64,000 nt of DNA from Amycolatopsis sp. A133 (GTDB taxonomy: Bacteria > Actinomycetota > Actinomycetes > Mycobacteriales > Pseudonocardiaceae): positions 62,001 to 126,000 of the forward strand of contig NZ_JAVHJU010000025.1 of NCBI RefSeq assembly GCF_031082405.1, read 5' to 3'. The notes beneath the pieces are model-generated. The model was not told the origin of the DNA and did not search any database. It worked only from the letters and a program-made list of their open reading frames with translations. Positions 28,273 to 36,921 of the stretch are shown here, one piece after another. Position 1 is the first letter of the stretch. Every line of letters begins with the position of its first letter. The position numbers were made by a program, and so were the translations under genes.

Positions 28273-29106
28273 ATGGCGACGATCACCGTCGGCACCGAGG
28301 GCTCGACCGACATCGAGCTCTCCTACGAGGACCATGGCTCCGGCCGGCCGGTCGTCCTGATCCACGGCTACCCGCTGGACGGGCGGTCGTGGGAGAAGCA
28401 GACCCAGGCGCTGGTCGAAGCCGGCCACCGCGTCATCACCTACGACCGCCGGGGCTTCGGCCGGTCGAGCCAGACCATGACGGGCTACGACTACGACACC
28501 TTCGCCGGCGACCTGAACCAGGTCCTGACCGAGCTGGACCTGCGTGACGTCGTCCTCGTCGGCTTCTCGATGGGCTCGGGTGAAGTCGCCCGCTACCTCG
28601 GTACCCACGGCTCGGAGCGGGTCGCGAAGGCGGCTTTCCTCAGCGGGCTCCCGCCGTTCCTGCTGCAGACGGAGGACAACCCCGCGGGCGTGCCGCAGTC
28701 GGTGTTCGACGGCATCGCCGAGCAGGCCAAGGCCGACCGCTACGCGTGGTTCGAGAGCTTCTTCGTCGACTTCTTCAACACCGATGAGACGCTCGGCTCC
28801 CGGCTCAGCGAGGCCGCGCTCCGGGCGAACTCGGTCACCGCCATCGGCTCGGCACCGGTGGCGGCGTATGCGTGCGTTCCGACGTGGCTGACGGACTTCC
28901 GGGCCGACCTCGAGCGCATCGACGTGCCGTCGCTGATCCTGCACGGCACCGCCGACCGCATCCTGCCGATCGACGCCACCGCGCGCGAGTTCCGCCGCCG
29001 CCTGCCCGGCGCGCGCTACGTCGAGATCGACGGTGCTCCGCACGGCCTGCTGCTCACCCACGCGGCCGAGGTCAACGCCGCCCTGATCGCCTTCATCGCA
29101 GACTGA
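28273..29106 (+). CDS. Alpha/beta hydrolase, non-heme chloroperoxidase type
   Basis: 277 residues. Oxyanion-hole region VVLIHGYPLDGRSWE, nucleophile elbow GFSMGSGE (Ser), Asp in HGTADRILP and final His in GAPHGLLLTH match cofactor-free haloperoxidases and related esterases. Active in the cytosol, no signal peptide. It follows the LAL regulator, and the next hydrolase starts 10 nt after its stop, suggesting an operon. Confidence 0.9.
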   Translation: MATITVGTEGSTDIELSYEDHGSGRPVVLIHGYPLDGRSWEKQTQALVEAGHRVITYDRRGFGRSSQTMTGYDYDTFAGDLNQVLTELDLRDVVLVGFSMGSGEVARYLGTHGSERVAKAAFLSGLPPFLLQTEDNPAGVPQSVFDGIAEQAKADRYAWFESFFVDFFNTDETLGSRLSEAALRANSVTAIGSAPVAAYACVPTWLTDFRADLERIDVPSLILHGTADRILPIDATAREFRRRLPGARYVEIDGAPHGLLLTHAAEVNAALIAFIAD

Positions 29107-29115
29107 GAGCCGGAC

Positions 29116-29925
29116 ATGCACAAGCTCACCCACCGCGTCACCGTACGCATCACCGTTCTGCTGGCCCTGCTCGCCGCGGTCGCCGGGTTCGGCACGTCGA
29201 GCGCAGTAGCGGCCCGCCCGGCAGGCGGACCGAAGCCCACGATCGTCCTCGTCCACGGCGCTTTTGCGGACGGCGCCAGCTGGACCCCCGTCATCGAGCA
29301 GCTGCAGCAGCGCGGCTTCACCGCGATCGCCGTGGCCAACCCCCTGCGCGGAGTCCGCTCCGACGCCGAAGCCCTCGACGCGCGTCTCGCCGGCATCGAC
29401 GGGCCCGTGGTGCTCGTCGGCCACTCCTACGGCGGTGCCGTCATCACGAACGTGCGGGCACGTTCCCCGAAGGTGAAGGCGCTGGTGTACGTCGCCGCCT
29501 TCGCCCCCGCCAAGGCTGAATCCGCGGCCGACCTCGCCGGGAAGTACCCCGGCAGCACGCTGGGTGAGACGCTGGCACCGGTCCCCCTGCCCGACGGCTC
29601 GCAGGACCTCTACATCAAGCCCGCGCTCTTCCGGCAGCAATTCGCAGCTGACGTGCCGGCGCGACAGGCGGCCGTCATGGCCAGCACGCAGCGCCCCATC
29701 TTGGGCGCTGCCCTGGAGGAGGCGTCCGGCGAACCCGCCTGGGCGAGCATCCCGTCGTGGTTCGTGCTGGCCGGCGCCGACAAGAACATCCCCGTGCGGG
29801 CGCAGAAGTTCATGGCCGACCGGGCCGGCGCACGCGCCACCGTGACCGTCGAGCGGGCGTCGCACTCCGTAGCGGTGTCCCACCCGGACACGGTCGTCAG
29901 GCTCATCGTGCGGGCCGCAGGCTGA
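29116..29925 (+). CDS. Secreted alpha/beta hydrolase
   Basis: 269 residues with an N-terminal signal peptide (RITVLLALLAAVAGFGTSSAVAA). The fold belongs to the AB_hydrolase_6 group: VLVHGAFADGASW, nucleophile GHSYGG, and acid/His near AGADKNIPV and ASHSVAVSHP. Related proteins are esterases or salicylate-esterase-like enzymes. It probably forms an operon with the preceding chloroperoxidase-type gene. Confidence 0.88.
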   Translation: MHKLTHRVTVRITVLLALLAAVAGFGTSSAVAARPAGGPKPTIVLVHGAFADGASWTPVIEQLQQRGFTAIAVANPLRGVRSDAEALDARLAGIDGPVVLVGHSYGGAVITNVRARSPKVKALVYVAAFAPAKAESAADLAGKYPGSTLGETLAPVPLPDGSQDLYIKPALFRQQFAADVPARQAAVMASTQRPILGAALEEASGEPAWASIPSWFVLAGADKNIPVRAQKFMADRAGARATVTVERASHSVAVSHPDTVVRLIVRAAG

Positions 29926-29994
29926 CCCCGGCTCCCGCGGGCTGCGGCCCGCGGGGCCGACGCCGCGCTCCTGCGCTCTCAACAAAGGAAGGTC

Positions 29995-30612
29995 ATGCGC
30001 TTCAGCCCGTCAATCGTGCTGTCCCGGATCATCGAGAGCACGCTCGTCCTGCTCGGCGTCCCGATTTTCTTGTCGGACGACATCAGGTGGATCGCGTTGT
30101 GGGACCTCATCGCCGTCGTCTACCTCGCGTCCCGCGTCATCCGCCTCAGCCGCGGCAAGCGGGCGGGCGACAACCAGGGCGCGTGGGTCAAGAGCGCGCT
30201 GGGCCGGCGCAGCGGCACCCTGTTCACCTTGTGCACGAGTTTTATCGGGATCATGTCCGGCCTGACCATCGTGCTCACCAAGGAGGACACCCAAGCGGCG
30301 CTGCTCGGCAAGACCGCGGGTGTGCCCGCCGTGCTGCTGGCGTGGGCGATCCTGCACTTCGGCTACGCCGACCGCTACGCGCAGGCGTACTACAGCGCCC
30401 TGCCCGAGAAGCTGTTGGTGTTCCCCGGCTCTGAGCACCCGACGTTCATCGACTTCGCGTACTTCTCGTTCACGGTCGGCACGACGTTCGCGGTCTCCGA
30501 CGTCGAGTCACGCACTTCAGGGATCCGGCTGCGAATCCTCGCGCACGGCGTGCTCTCGTTCATCTACAACACCGCGATGCTCGGCATCGCCATCGGCGTG
30601 ATCAGCGGCTGA
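29995..30612 (+). CDS. DUF1345 family membrane protein
   Basis: 205 residues with five hydrophobic segments. The conserved DUF1345 end is visible (HPTFIDFAYFSFTVGTTFAVSDV and RILAHGVLSFIYNTAML). Function of the family is unknown; the motif resembles the pore region of two-helix potassium channels. It is the last chromosomal gene before the integrated elements: its stop is 16 bp from the first att repeat. Confidence 0.87.
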   Translation: MRFSPSIVLSRIIESTLVLLGVPIFLSDDIRWIALWDLIAVVYLASRVIRLSRGKRAGDNQGAWVKSALGRRSGTLFTLCTSFIGIMSGLTIVLTKEDTQAALLGKTAGVPAVLLAWAILHFGYADRYAQAYYSALPEKLLVFPGSEHPTFIDFAYFSFTVGTTFAVSDVESRTSGIRLRILAHGVLSFIYNTAMLGIAIGVISG

Positions 30613-30628
30613 TCGCCCACACTCGTCG

Positions 30629-30664
30629 GTGGGCCGCCTGGGGCTCGAACCCAGAACCTACGGA
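30629..30664. repeat. Left att repeat (tRNA-Lys 3' segment)
   Basis: 36 bp identical to the 3' part of the tRNA-Lys gene at 46225-46260. After one mismatch, six further bases (TAAAAG) also match. It lacks the rest of the tRNA, as expected for an integration end site. The following stretch to 30839 holds no supported gene. Confidence 0.85.
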
Positions 30665-30839
30665 CTAAAAGATTGCGGGAAAACAATGTCGGCGAGTGTC
30701 ACTCAATGCCGCTCGCTGCCAATAAATGCAGTTCGGTCGACATCTTCACCGCTTTTCAGTGTCGCGAAGTGTCGCCCGGTGTCGGGCACTGCTTCGGCAA
30801 CGGATGTCACTGTTTGCAGCAGGCAGTACACTCATAGCC

Positions 30840-31292
30840 ATGAAAGGGGGAGGTGCAGAAGCAGAAAGTGAACCTGTTGTGGCCCGATGCGCACAGGACG
30901 TGGTGGCTGGTCGGCGCGGTCTTCACGAGCTCGATCCGGTGTTCGCTTGGGCGACGGTCTACGGGCGACGACCTGCTCGCCCCGGGGTCGAGGCAGTCGA
31001 CGTCGCCGGCCGTGGCCGGTGGACGTTCGTGTTCTCCACGCCGCAGCGGCTCGCCGCGCACTTCGGAGATTGCGACGTCTATGCGACCACCGGCGCCGAT
31101 CTTCTCGGACAGCTGCCGATCGGTATCGGCGTGATGCTCGATCCGGACGACGAGCATCGGCTCCCGATCCTGAACCGGATGGTGCCGCCGCAGGCGCTCA
31201 CCGCGGTACGGCGACGAGCCGAGCAGAAACGCACCCGGCAGGCCATGCCCACCACCGAGGTCACCGTCAAGCGCGAGGAGGGCGCCGAGTGA
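30840..31292 (+). CDS. SseB-like small protein of a T7SS toxin cluster
   Basis: About 150 residues from ATG 30840; GTG codons ~40 nt further are alternative starts. The middle (GRWTFVFSTPQRLAAHFG then DVYATTGADLLGQLPIGIGVMLDPD) resembles SseB N-terminal domain proteins that accompany actinobacterial type VII secretion toxins. Its stop overlaps the next gene's GTG by 4 nt, so the four genes to 33241 read as one operon. Its role is unknown, perhaps chaperone or regulator. Confidence 0.6.
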   Translation: MKGGGAEAESEPVVARCAQDVVAGRRGLHELDPVFAWATVYGRRPARPGVEAVDVAGRGRWTFVFSTPQRLAAHFGDCDVYATTGADLLGQLPIGIGVMLDPDDEHRLPILNRMVPPQALTAVRRRAEQKRTRQAMPTTEVTVKREEGAE

Positions 31293-31612
31293 GTGTGGAC
31301 GGGCCAGGGTTCCACGTCGACGTCGACGTCCTGGACAACGCGGGCAAGGGAATCACCCAGAGCATCCATGACCAGGAGACATTCGAGCTGCGCGGCCTCT
31401 GCGGCGACGCCGAACTCTACGGCCATGCCGGGGTCCACAACGCGCTGGCGGACTACTGCGCGCGATGGAGCGCGGGACTGGACACGCTGACCGAGGACGC
31501 CGGCGTGATCGGCGATTGCCTCACCCACGCCGCTGACGCCTACCGGGGAATCGACGAGGCGGCCGCACGACAGCTGCCCGCGGATCCCGGCACCGTGGCG
31601 ATCGGTGACTGA
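31289..31612 (+). CDS. EspC/WXG-like type VII secretion partner
   Basis: 107 residues, mostly helical and without Cys-rich or catalytic motifs apart from two single Cys. It has the length and position of EspC-family (PF10824-like) helical-hairpin proteins, ending with the HAADAYRGIDEAAA helix. It overlaps the toxin start by 1 nt. It probably pairs with the toxin's N-terminal domain for secretion; this rests on context more than on strong motifs. Confidence 0.6.
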   Translation: MSVDGPGFHVDVDVLDNAGKGITQSIHDQETFELRGLCGDAELYGHAGVHNALADYCARWSAGLDTLTEDAGVIGDCLTHAADAYRGIDEAAARQLPADPGTVAIGD

Positions 31613-32829
31613 TGGCCGAACTCGGTGAGACCGCCGATCCGCGCGCCCTCGTTCCCGGTGACCCGGCCGCGATCGAGGAGAACGCCCGGGTACTGCACGC
31701 CCGGTCCCGGGCAACCGGACAGGCCGGGGACAGCCTCCGCCGGATCGACACCGACTCATGGGCCGGTCCGGCCGCGGCCAAGTTCCACGACAAATTCAGC
31801 TACGAACCCACAAAGTGGCTGGCCGCCTCCGACTCGTTCGACGCGGTCGCCGAAGCACTCAACGGGTACGCGCAGACCCTGCGCTGGGCGCAAGGCCAGG
31901 CGAGCGACGCCATCCGGCTGTGGAATCAAGGCCAGGCGGCAACGGCGGAAGCGAAGGCCCGCTATGACCGCGACGTCACCAACGCCGACGCCCAGAATCG
32001 GCAGCACGCGGCCAACGGTGACACCACGCGAGTGACCGTCGCGCCGTTCTCCGATCCCGGCGAGGCCGACCGGCAAGCGGCGCGCGACACACTGAACCGC
32101 GCCCGCCAGCAACTCACCGAAGCCGGGGACCGGACCGCCGAGACCATCTCCGACGAGGCCGGCGGCGCACCCACAGCCTCAGACTGGCTCGACGACGTCG
32201 GCGGCTTCTTCGCCGACTTCGGCGAAGGCGCCTGGAACGCGTTCAAGGGGTTCGGCGAAGGCGTGTGGAACCTCGTCTACGCCATCGGCGACCCAGGCAA
32301 CCCCGACCACGAGGGCCTGACCGACATCGCCTCGGCCGCGTGGCACAACATCACCCACCCCGTGGACTTCGGCAAGAACCTCATCGCCTGGGACGACTGG
32401 GCCGACCACCCGGGCCGAGCAACCGGCCAAATCGTGGGCGGCCTGCTCGTCGGCGGCGCAGCCGGCAAGCTGCTCAAAGGCACCCGCGCAGCAGAAAAAC
32501 CCGACCCGGCCGCGCCGAAACTACCGCCGGTGAAGGCGGCCCTGAAGGAGTACTTCGACCAGGGCACACCACCAAAGGCATCCGATCTGGCCCGCTACGC
32601 CGAGTCCAAGGGATGGACGAGACAGCAGACACCGAACGGCCCGCCGAAGTACGTCGACGACAACGGCATCATCCGGATGACCCTCAAGGAAGGCAGCGGC
32701 CGCGCCCCGGGTAGCGAGAACCCCCACGTCGAACTGCGCAACGAAGACGGGGTCCGCATCGACCCGCAAGGCAACCCGGTCACCAGGAAGAGCCTGGGAA
32801 ACCACACACCGATCACCTGGGACCGCTGA
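31612..32829 (+). CDS. Type VII secretion polymorphic toxin
   Basis: 405 residues. The N-terminal ~140 residues form a WXG/PPW-like helical domain (SWAGPAAAKFHDKFSYEPTKW), then a Gly/Trp-rich linker (GEGAWNAFKGFGEGVW) and a glycine-rich segment (RATGQIVGGLLVGGAAGKLL). The C-terminal ~90 residues form a compact toxin-like domain (GPPKYVDDNGIIRMTLKEG, ENPHVELRNEDG, KSLGNHTPITWD) resembling small RNase-type toxins, possibly Ntox24-like. A candidate immunity gene follows after 4 nt. It would act in competing cells after export; no secretion machinery is in the window. Confidence 0.78.
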   Translation: MAELGETADPRALVPGDPAAIEENARVLHARSRATGQAGDSLRRIDTDSWAGPAAAKFHDKFSYEPTKWLAASDSFDAVAEALNGYAQTLRWAQGQASDAIRLWNQGQAATAEAKARYDRDVTNADAQNRQHAANGDTTRVTVAPFSDPGEADRQAARDTLNRARQQLTEAGDRTAETISDEAGGAPTASDWLDDVGGFFADFGEGAWNAFKGFGEGVWNLVYAIGDPGNPDHEGLTDIASAAWHNITHPVDFGKNLIAWDDWADHPGRATGQIVGGLLVGGAAGKLLKGTRAAEKPDPAAPKLPPVKAALKEYFDQGTPPKASDLARYAESKGWTRQQTPNGPPKYVDDNGIIRMTLKEGSGRAPGSENPHVELRNEDGVRIDPQGNPVTRKSLGNHTPITWDR

Positions 32830-32833
32830 GCAC

Positions 32834-33241
32834 ATGACGAACTACACCGACATCCCCGACCTCGCCGACGTCTACCTCGAAGACAGCTTCGTCCTCGCCA
32901 TCGACGAGACACCCACCTCGTTGACCTTCCGGCTCGAGGCCGTACTGACCTCGTCACACCCGCGCTATCACCAGCCGCGACCGGACGAAGCACACTGCTA
33001 CGCCGACGCCGTGCTGACCATCACCGACGCCACCAAGGTCGAATGGGTCACACGGTCATCCCGGACCTACCGCGACGCCACCGGCGAAGAAGACCTCGGC
33101 AACATCGACAGCCTCCAGCGTCACGACAACCACTACGAAATCGCCGGCGACTGGGGCCACGTCCGGATCTACTCGAGCGCGGCGCCGCGCTTCACCCTTA
33201 CCTCCGAAGCCACGAACCCGCACGGCAACACAACCGCTTGA
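32834..33241 (+). CDS. Probable immunity protein
   Basis: 135 residues, acidic, beta-rich, cytosolic, no signal peptide. Its place directly after the toxin gene (4-nt gap) is the classical position for an immunity protein. Features such as WGHVRIYSSAAPRF and a pair of conserved-looking Trp residues are visible, but I do not recognise a named immunity family. Confidence 0.65.
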   Translation: MTNYTDIPDLADVYLEDSFVLAIDETPTSLTFRLEAVLTSSHPRYHQPRPDEAHCYADAVLTITDATKVEWVTRSSRTYRDATGEEDLGNIDSLQRHDNHYEIAGDWGHVRIYSSAAPRFTLTSEATNPHGNTTA

Positions 33242-33364
33242 TCGAGCCACCGGCTCTTCAGCTGGTTTCGCGTGTTCGCTTGGCAGTGCGACCGGCACCG
33301 AGCGAACACGGCACGCAGCGCCGACCGCACGGCTCCAGCTCAGCCCCTGAGTAAGGGAACCCGC

Positions 33365-34110
33365 AGGGATGGGAGCACGAGCTCAAGCCGCGGCTGCGCC
33401 GCCTCACCGGCGATCTGGCCCACGTCGAACGCCACCGCACCGAGATCGTGGTCCGGCTGAGTGGTGGCACGGTGGAGATCGCGCTCAAGACCCTGCGCAC
33501 CGCTGAAAGGTCAGCGCTCTGCTGGAAACGCTCGGTGACTACGGCCGGCACTTCCTGCCGGCAACTTCCTCGCCGACCTCGGCACCCACGCAGCGAACAG
33601 CTTCGCCTCGTTCGGCAACGCCATGCTCAACCACCCGGTCGACACCGCCGCCGCGGTCGGCGATATGGCACTGACCTACATCAGTTCAGCGGGCGAAGGC
33701 GCCGGCATCGCCCTCGACGCCACCGGCGTCGGCGCCATCGTCGGCATACCTCTTAACGTCGTGTCCGCGACCGGCATCGCCATCGGCGGGACGATGACGG
33801 TCGGCGCCGTCGGCGGCCTCGCGCGACATGCCATGACCGACGACCAGGTCAAACCCGTCAAACCACGCGCCAACCCGACCAAACCCACCAAGACGGACAG
33901 GCTCAGGGAACACCTCACCGACAAGGACCTTGACGGAGGCCGCCGCGAACTGAACGGCGAAGTCGTCACCCGCAAGGGCGACGGAACACCCTGGACCACG
34001 TCAACGAAGTCAGAGAGGCCCAGAACGGCCTCTCAAACCAGATCAACCGGTTGAACGCCAGTGCCGCAGAGCGACCTTCGGGCCACGCCCGCGGACACAC
34101 CATGCCAGCC
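33365..34110 (+). pseudogene. Decayed second T7SS polymorphic-toxin gene
   Basis: Three pieces of one typical toxin gene lie in different frames. About 33368-33520 encodes a helical part (WEHELKPRLRRLTGDLAHVE). About 33547-34000 encodes FLADLGTHAANSFASFGNAM, ISSAGEGAGIALDATGVGA and PLNVVSATGIAIGG. After a 1-nt shift near 34002 comes DHVNEVREAQNGLSNQINRL. Start, WXG part and toxin tip are missing. This is a 5'-truncated, multiply frameshifted relic. From 34110 to 34356 nothing coding is seen. Confidence 0.7.
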
Positions 34111-34356
34111 GAACATGGACGCAGAAGCTGCTGCGACACAGCACCGACCGCCCATCGCCGGATCAACGATTTTCCAGCAACAGCAACAAAAATGACCGCT
34201 ACCCGCGGATCGAACATCCACTGTCGGAATGCGCTCGCAGGTCGACCCAAGCACCGCGACTGGCGACCTCGGCCACACAACGGGCCACACGGACCCGTTT
34301 GACCTGCGGAAAGATCATCAGACGGAATGTTTCCGCAGGTCAGACGCATGATCGTA

Positions 34357-34392
34357 GTGGGCCGCCTGGGGCTCGAACCCAGAACCTACGGA
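34357..34392. repeat. Middle att repeat
   Basis: 36 bp identical to the repeats at 30629 and 46225; the sequence after it diverges immediately. It separates segments A and B. From 34393 to 34763 I see no convincing gene, only frames without ribosome sites. Confidence 0.88.
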
Positions 34393-34763
34393 GAATAAGC
34401 CCAGGTCAGCGGCTAGTTCTCGTCATCTGTCGATACCAGTCTTCACCTGCATAGACGTCCGCGCGAGACGATCATGGCCGGTCGCTGCTTCTCGTCGTTC
34501 TGCGTCGTTTCCCGGGGGAAAACCGGGGAGATGATCATGCCCTCTTCGCGGCTCTCGCTGCCAGCTCGCTCATACCCACTCTACCGCCCACAGCTCCCCC
34601 GCCATCCCGATACGAAGCCAGAACGCGGCCGGTGGCGTCGGGTCAAGGCACGCTTCCCAGCCTTGACGCGGCGTCACCGGCCGTTGTCACGATCAAGCTT
34701 CGGGGTGGCTAGCGATGCCACAGCGCTGCGTCACATCTTTGTTACAGCGGGGAGCACCGTCTG

Positions 34764-34787
34764 GAGGATGCGTAACACCGCATCCTC
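34764..34787. promoter_or_regulatory. Inverted repeat upstream of the cargo gene pair
   Basis: GAGGATGCG (34764-34772) and CGCATCCTC (34779-34787) are perfect 9-bp arms with a 6-nt spacer, about 60 bp before the start at 34846. It could be an operator, perhaps autoregulatory for the pair, or a leader hairpin. Confidence 0.4.
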
Positions 34788-34845
34788 TGGTTACGCTCTA
34801 GGTCACGTGCAACTTGTTGGCGCGTACATGGAGGAGGGTTGGCGC

Positions 34846-35049
34846 ATGAACACGGACTGTGCTGATCCGAACGTCGAAATCGTAGCCGTCCCAGAGGAAG
34901 ATGCCTGGGCGGCTTTCGATCGGCAAGCACGACGTCTCCTCCAGATGTCCGGCGGGCACTTCATCGAGTGCTGGGAGCAAGGCAAGTTCAGCGAGGACGA
35001 CGACCCACGTGTCACTCGCGTTGCCATGCTCATGCCAAGTGCCTGGTAA
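34846..35049 (+). CDS. Small acidic protein, first of a two-gene cargo pair
   Basis: 67 residues from ATG 34846 with GAGGAGGG upstream. Core: EEDAWAAFDRQARRLLQMSG, then FIECWEQGKFSEDDDPRVTRVAML. Similar small proteins are common in actinobacterial accessory DNA beside a ~180-residue partner. It overlaps the partner's start by 11 nt, implying coupled translation. An antitoxin role is inferred from size, order and coupling. Confidence 0.7.
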   Translation: MNTDCADPNVEIVAVPEEDAWAAFDRQARRLLQMSGGHFIECWEQGKFSEDDDPRVTRVAMLMPSAW

Positions 35050-35584
35050 GACGGCATACGAGGCGTATCAGCAGTTCGTACAGCCGATCGAACGGGCTGT
35101 TGCATGCGTAGCTCGTACAAAGATCATGATTGCGCCTAGAGGCTACAGCCTCGGGACGCAGTACACGATGTTCTTTCCGAATGGTGACCCGATCGCCTTG
35201 CGGGGCGAGCCCCGCTTGCTCCTCGACCTGGGGCTGACCTACGAGATCATCGAAGATGAGAGTACTGCTGGCGGGCCGTTTCGCGTTACGACGAAGGCCT
35301 ACCAACACTCCCTGAGCACGCCCAGCGGAGCTGAAGTTGTGGGCTACCACTGGCACCCGTCTGGTAGGTCTCATGAGCTTCGGCCGCACGTCCACATCGG
35401 ATCGGGCCAGCTCCGCGACGAGGCAGTTCTGAAGAACAAGGCCCACGTGATGACGGGACGGTGCTCTATCGAGCAGGTGATCCGGACCGCGGTCCAGCTG
35501 GGCGCCCTTCCGGTGTGCCCAGATTGGAGCGAACGCCTGGATGGGGGGCACGAGATCTTTGTCAAGTACCGCACGTGGCACTAG
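35039..35584 (+). CDS. His-rich TumE/DUF6516-like protein, possible toxin
   Basis: 181 residues from GTG 35039. The C-terminal half has the pattern VVGYHWHPSG, RPHVHIGSGQ, KAHVMTGRCSIEQVIR, reminiscent of TumE-like putative toxins of type II modules. Its upstream partner overlaps it. Lower GC than host genes suggests recent transfer. Function is unproven; a metal-binding or nuclease site formed by the clustered His residues is possible. Confidence 0.65.
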   Translation: MPGKTAYEAYQQFVQPIERAVACVARTKIMIAPRGYSLGTQYTMFFPNGDPIALRGEPRLLLDLGLTYEIIEDESTAGGPFRVTTKAYQHSLSTPSGAEVVGYHWHPSGRSHELRPHVHIGSGQLRDEAVLKNKAHVMTGRCSIEQVIRTAVQLGALPVCPDWSERLDGGHEIFVKYRTWH

Positions 35585-35697
35585 CCGGGCCGCCGGCCGG
35601 AGCGGAGCGGAGGCCGGGCGAGCCCGGCACCGGCGCGCGCGCCGCTTGATCCCATAGAGGTAAGTTCGGCAAGGTCGAGCGGCCCCGAGGTCGACCG

Positions 35698-35710
35698 ATG
35701 CGATTCGCAT
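35698..35710. promoter_or_regulatory. Palindrome before the DUF262-HEPN operon
   Basis: ATGCGA-T-TCGCAT is a perfect inverted repeat 53 bp upstream of the DUF262 ATG. The 35585-35763 gap also contains a GC-rich hairpin (about 35586-35628) that could end the preceding pair's transcript. An operator role is tentative. Confidence 0.35.
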
Positions 35711-35763
35711 GTCGCCGCAGGCTCGCTACGTACCAACGGGCGGACCGTTCTTGAGAGGAACCA

Positions 35764-36921
35764 ATGAGCTCACGACGCAATCAGTCAGACGATGAGGACT
35801 TGTCCCTTGACGTAACCGAAGAAGACATTACTTCCGAGGTGCGACAAGACTCGACTGTCACATGGAGTACGGACTGGACCGTCGGGACGATAATTGAGCA
35901 ACTTCGTCGCGACCGATTCGATCTCGAACCAGCTTTTCAGCGCCGCGATGTGTGGAATCAGACCAAGCAATCTCGTTTTATCGAGTCGCTTCTTCTAGGC
36001 ATACCGGTTCCGCAACTCATACTGGCTGAACGCAACAGCGCCCGCGGGAAGTTTATCGTACTAGACGGCAAGCAACGACTGCGAAGTCTTCAGCGATTCG
36101 CGGGGCTCGATGGACCACCCCTGCGCCTGACCGGCCTGGACGTTCTCACGAACCTACGAGGCGCAACATACGAAGACTTCTTGGATGACAACCTAGAAGC
36201 ACACAGTGCCGCTCTGGAAAACCAGTCCATTCGAGCAGTAGTTCTGCGAGGATGGGCGAACGAAGCCTTACTTTACCTAACCTTTCTGCGCCTCAACTCG
36301 AATGTTGTCGGACTATCTCCACAAGAACTTCGTCGCGCCCTTCATCCAGGTAAGTTCATGGAGTACCTGATGGAGCATTCTGGTGAGGACACTCACATCC
36401 AGAACTTCTTGAACATCAAAAAACCAGATTTCAGGATGCGCGACGCGGAAATTTTACTACGTCATATCGCATTAACCCTTAGGATTCGCGAATATCGAGG
36501 AAACCTTCGCGCATTCCTCGATGAAACATGTTCTCTTTTTAATAGTGAGTGGCAGTCGGCAGAGCGCGAAGTTCGCCAAGCGTCCGAAGGATTTGATAGA
36601 GCAGCCGCGTTTACCTCCCTTATTTTTGGAAAGGAAGCGTTTCGGCGCTACTCGAGCCGGGGGTACGAGCGCCCGCGCAATCGTGCAGTACTGGACATCA
36701 TGGCATTCTATTTTCAACACCCTGAGATCCGGAGGACCCTTGGGGAACACCGCGGGTCAATAAAGCCACTCTTCGAGGATTTATGTCGTAACAACGCAGA
36801 ATTCAGCGAATCGCTCACATCGACCACAAAGTCTGTAGGCGCCGTGATGACGCGTCTAACATATTGGGGGCGAGCCCTTTCGGAACTTAGCCCAGCCGTT
36901 GCGGAAGTTATCCCTGGATGA
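35764..36921 (+). CDS. DUF262 (ParB-like NTPase/nuclease) protein
   Basis: 385 residues from ATG 35764 (GAGAGGA upstream). The N-terminal DUF262 domain is clear: FQRRDVWNQTKQSRFIESLLLGIPVP, then FIVLDGKQRLRSL with the family's DGQQR-type motif at 101-105. The C-terminal half is helical (DAEILLRHIALTL, RAVLDIMAFYFQHPEIR). DUF262 is the GmrS-like half of type IV restriction systems; here the DUF1524 HNH half is absent. The coding is AT-richer than flanking genes and includes TTA leucine codons (36268, 36454, 36472). It overlaps the HEPN gene by 4 nt. Confidence 0.88.
   Translation: MSSRRNQSDDEDLSLDVTEEDITSEVRQDSTVTWSTDWTVGTIIEQLRRDRFDLEPAFQRRDVWNQTKQSRFIESLLLGIPVPQLILAERNSARGKFIVLDGKQRLRSLQRFAGLDGPPLRLTGLDVLTNLRGATYEDFLDDNLEAHSAALENQSIRAVVLRGWANEALLYLTFLRLNSNVVGLSPQELRRALHPGKFMEYLMEHSGEDTHIQNFLNIKKPDFRMRDAEILLRHIALTLRIREYRGNLRAFLDETCSLFNSEWQSAEREVRQASEGFDRAAAFTSLIFGKEAFRRYSSRGYERPRNRAVLDIMAFYFQHPEIRRTLGEHRGSIKPLFEDLCRNNAEFSESLTSTTKSVGAVMTRLTYWGRALSELSPAVAEVIPG

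Larger units (their letters stand above)
30629..34356. mobile_element. Segment A: 3.7-kb cargo block between two att repeats
   Basis: Bounded by 36-bp tRNA-Lys-derived repeats at 30629 and 34357. It holds a type VII secretion-type module (SseB-like, EspC-like, toxin, immunity) and a decayed second toxin, but no integrase, replication or transfer gene. It may be a remnant of an earlier element at the same tRNA, or a passenger moved with segment B. Confidence 0.65.

Noticed and set aside
34474..34845. Extended N-terminus for the 67-residue cargo protein
   Set aside because: The upstream in-frame part lacks a ribosome site, and the ATG at 34846 follows GAGGAGGG.
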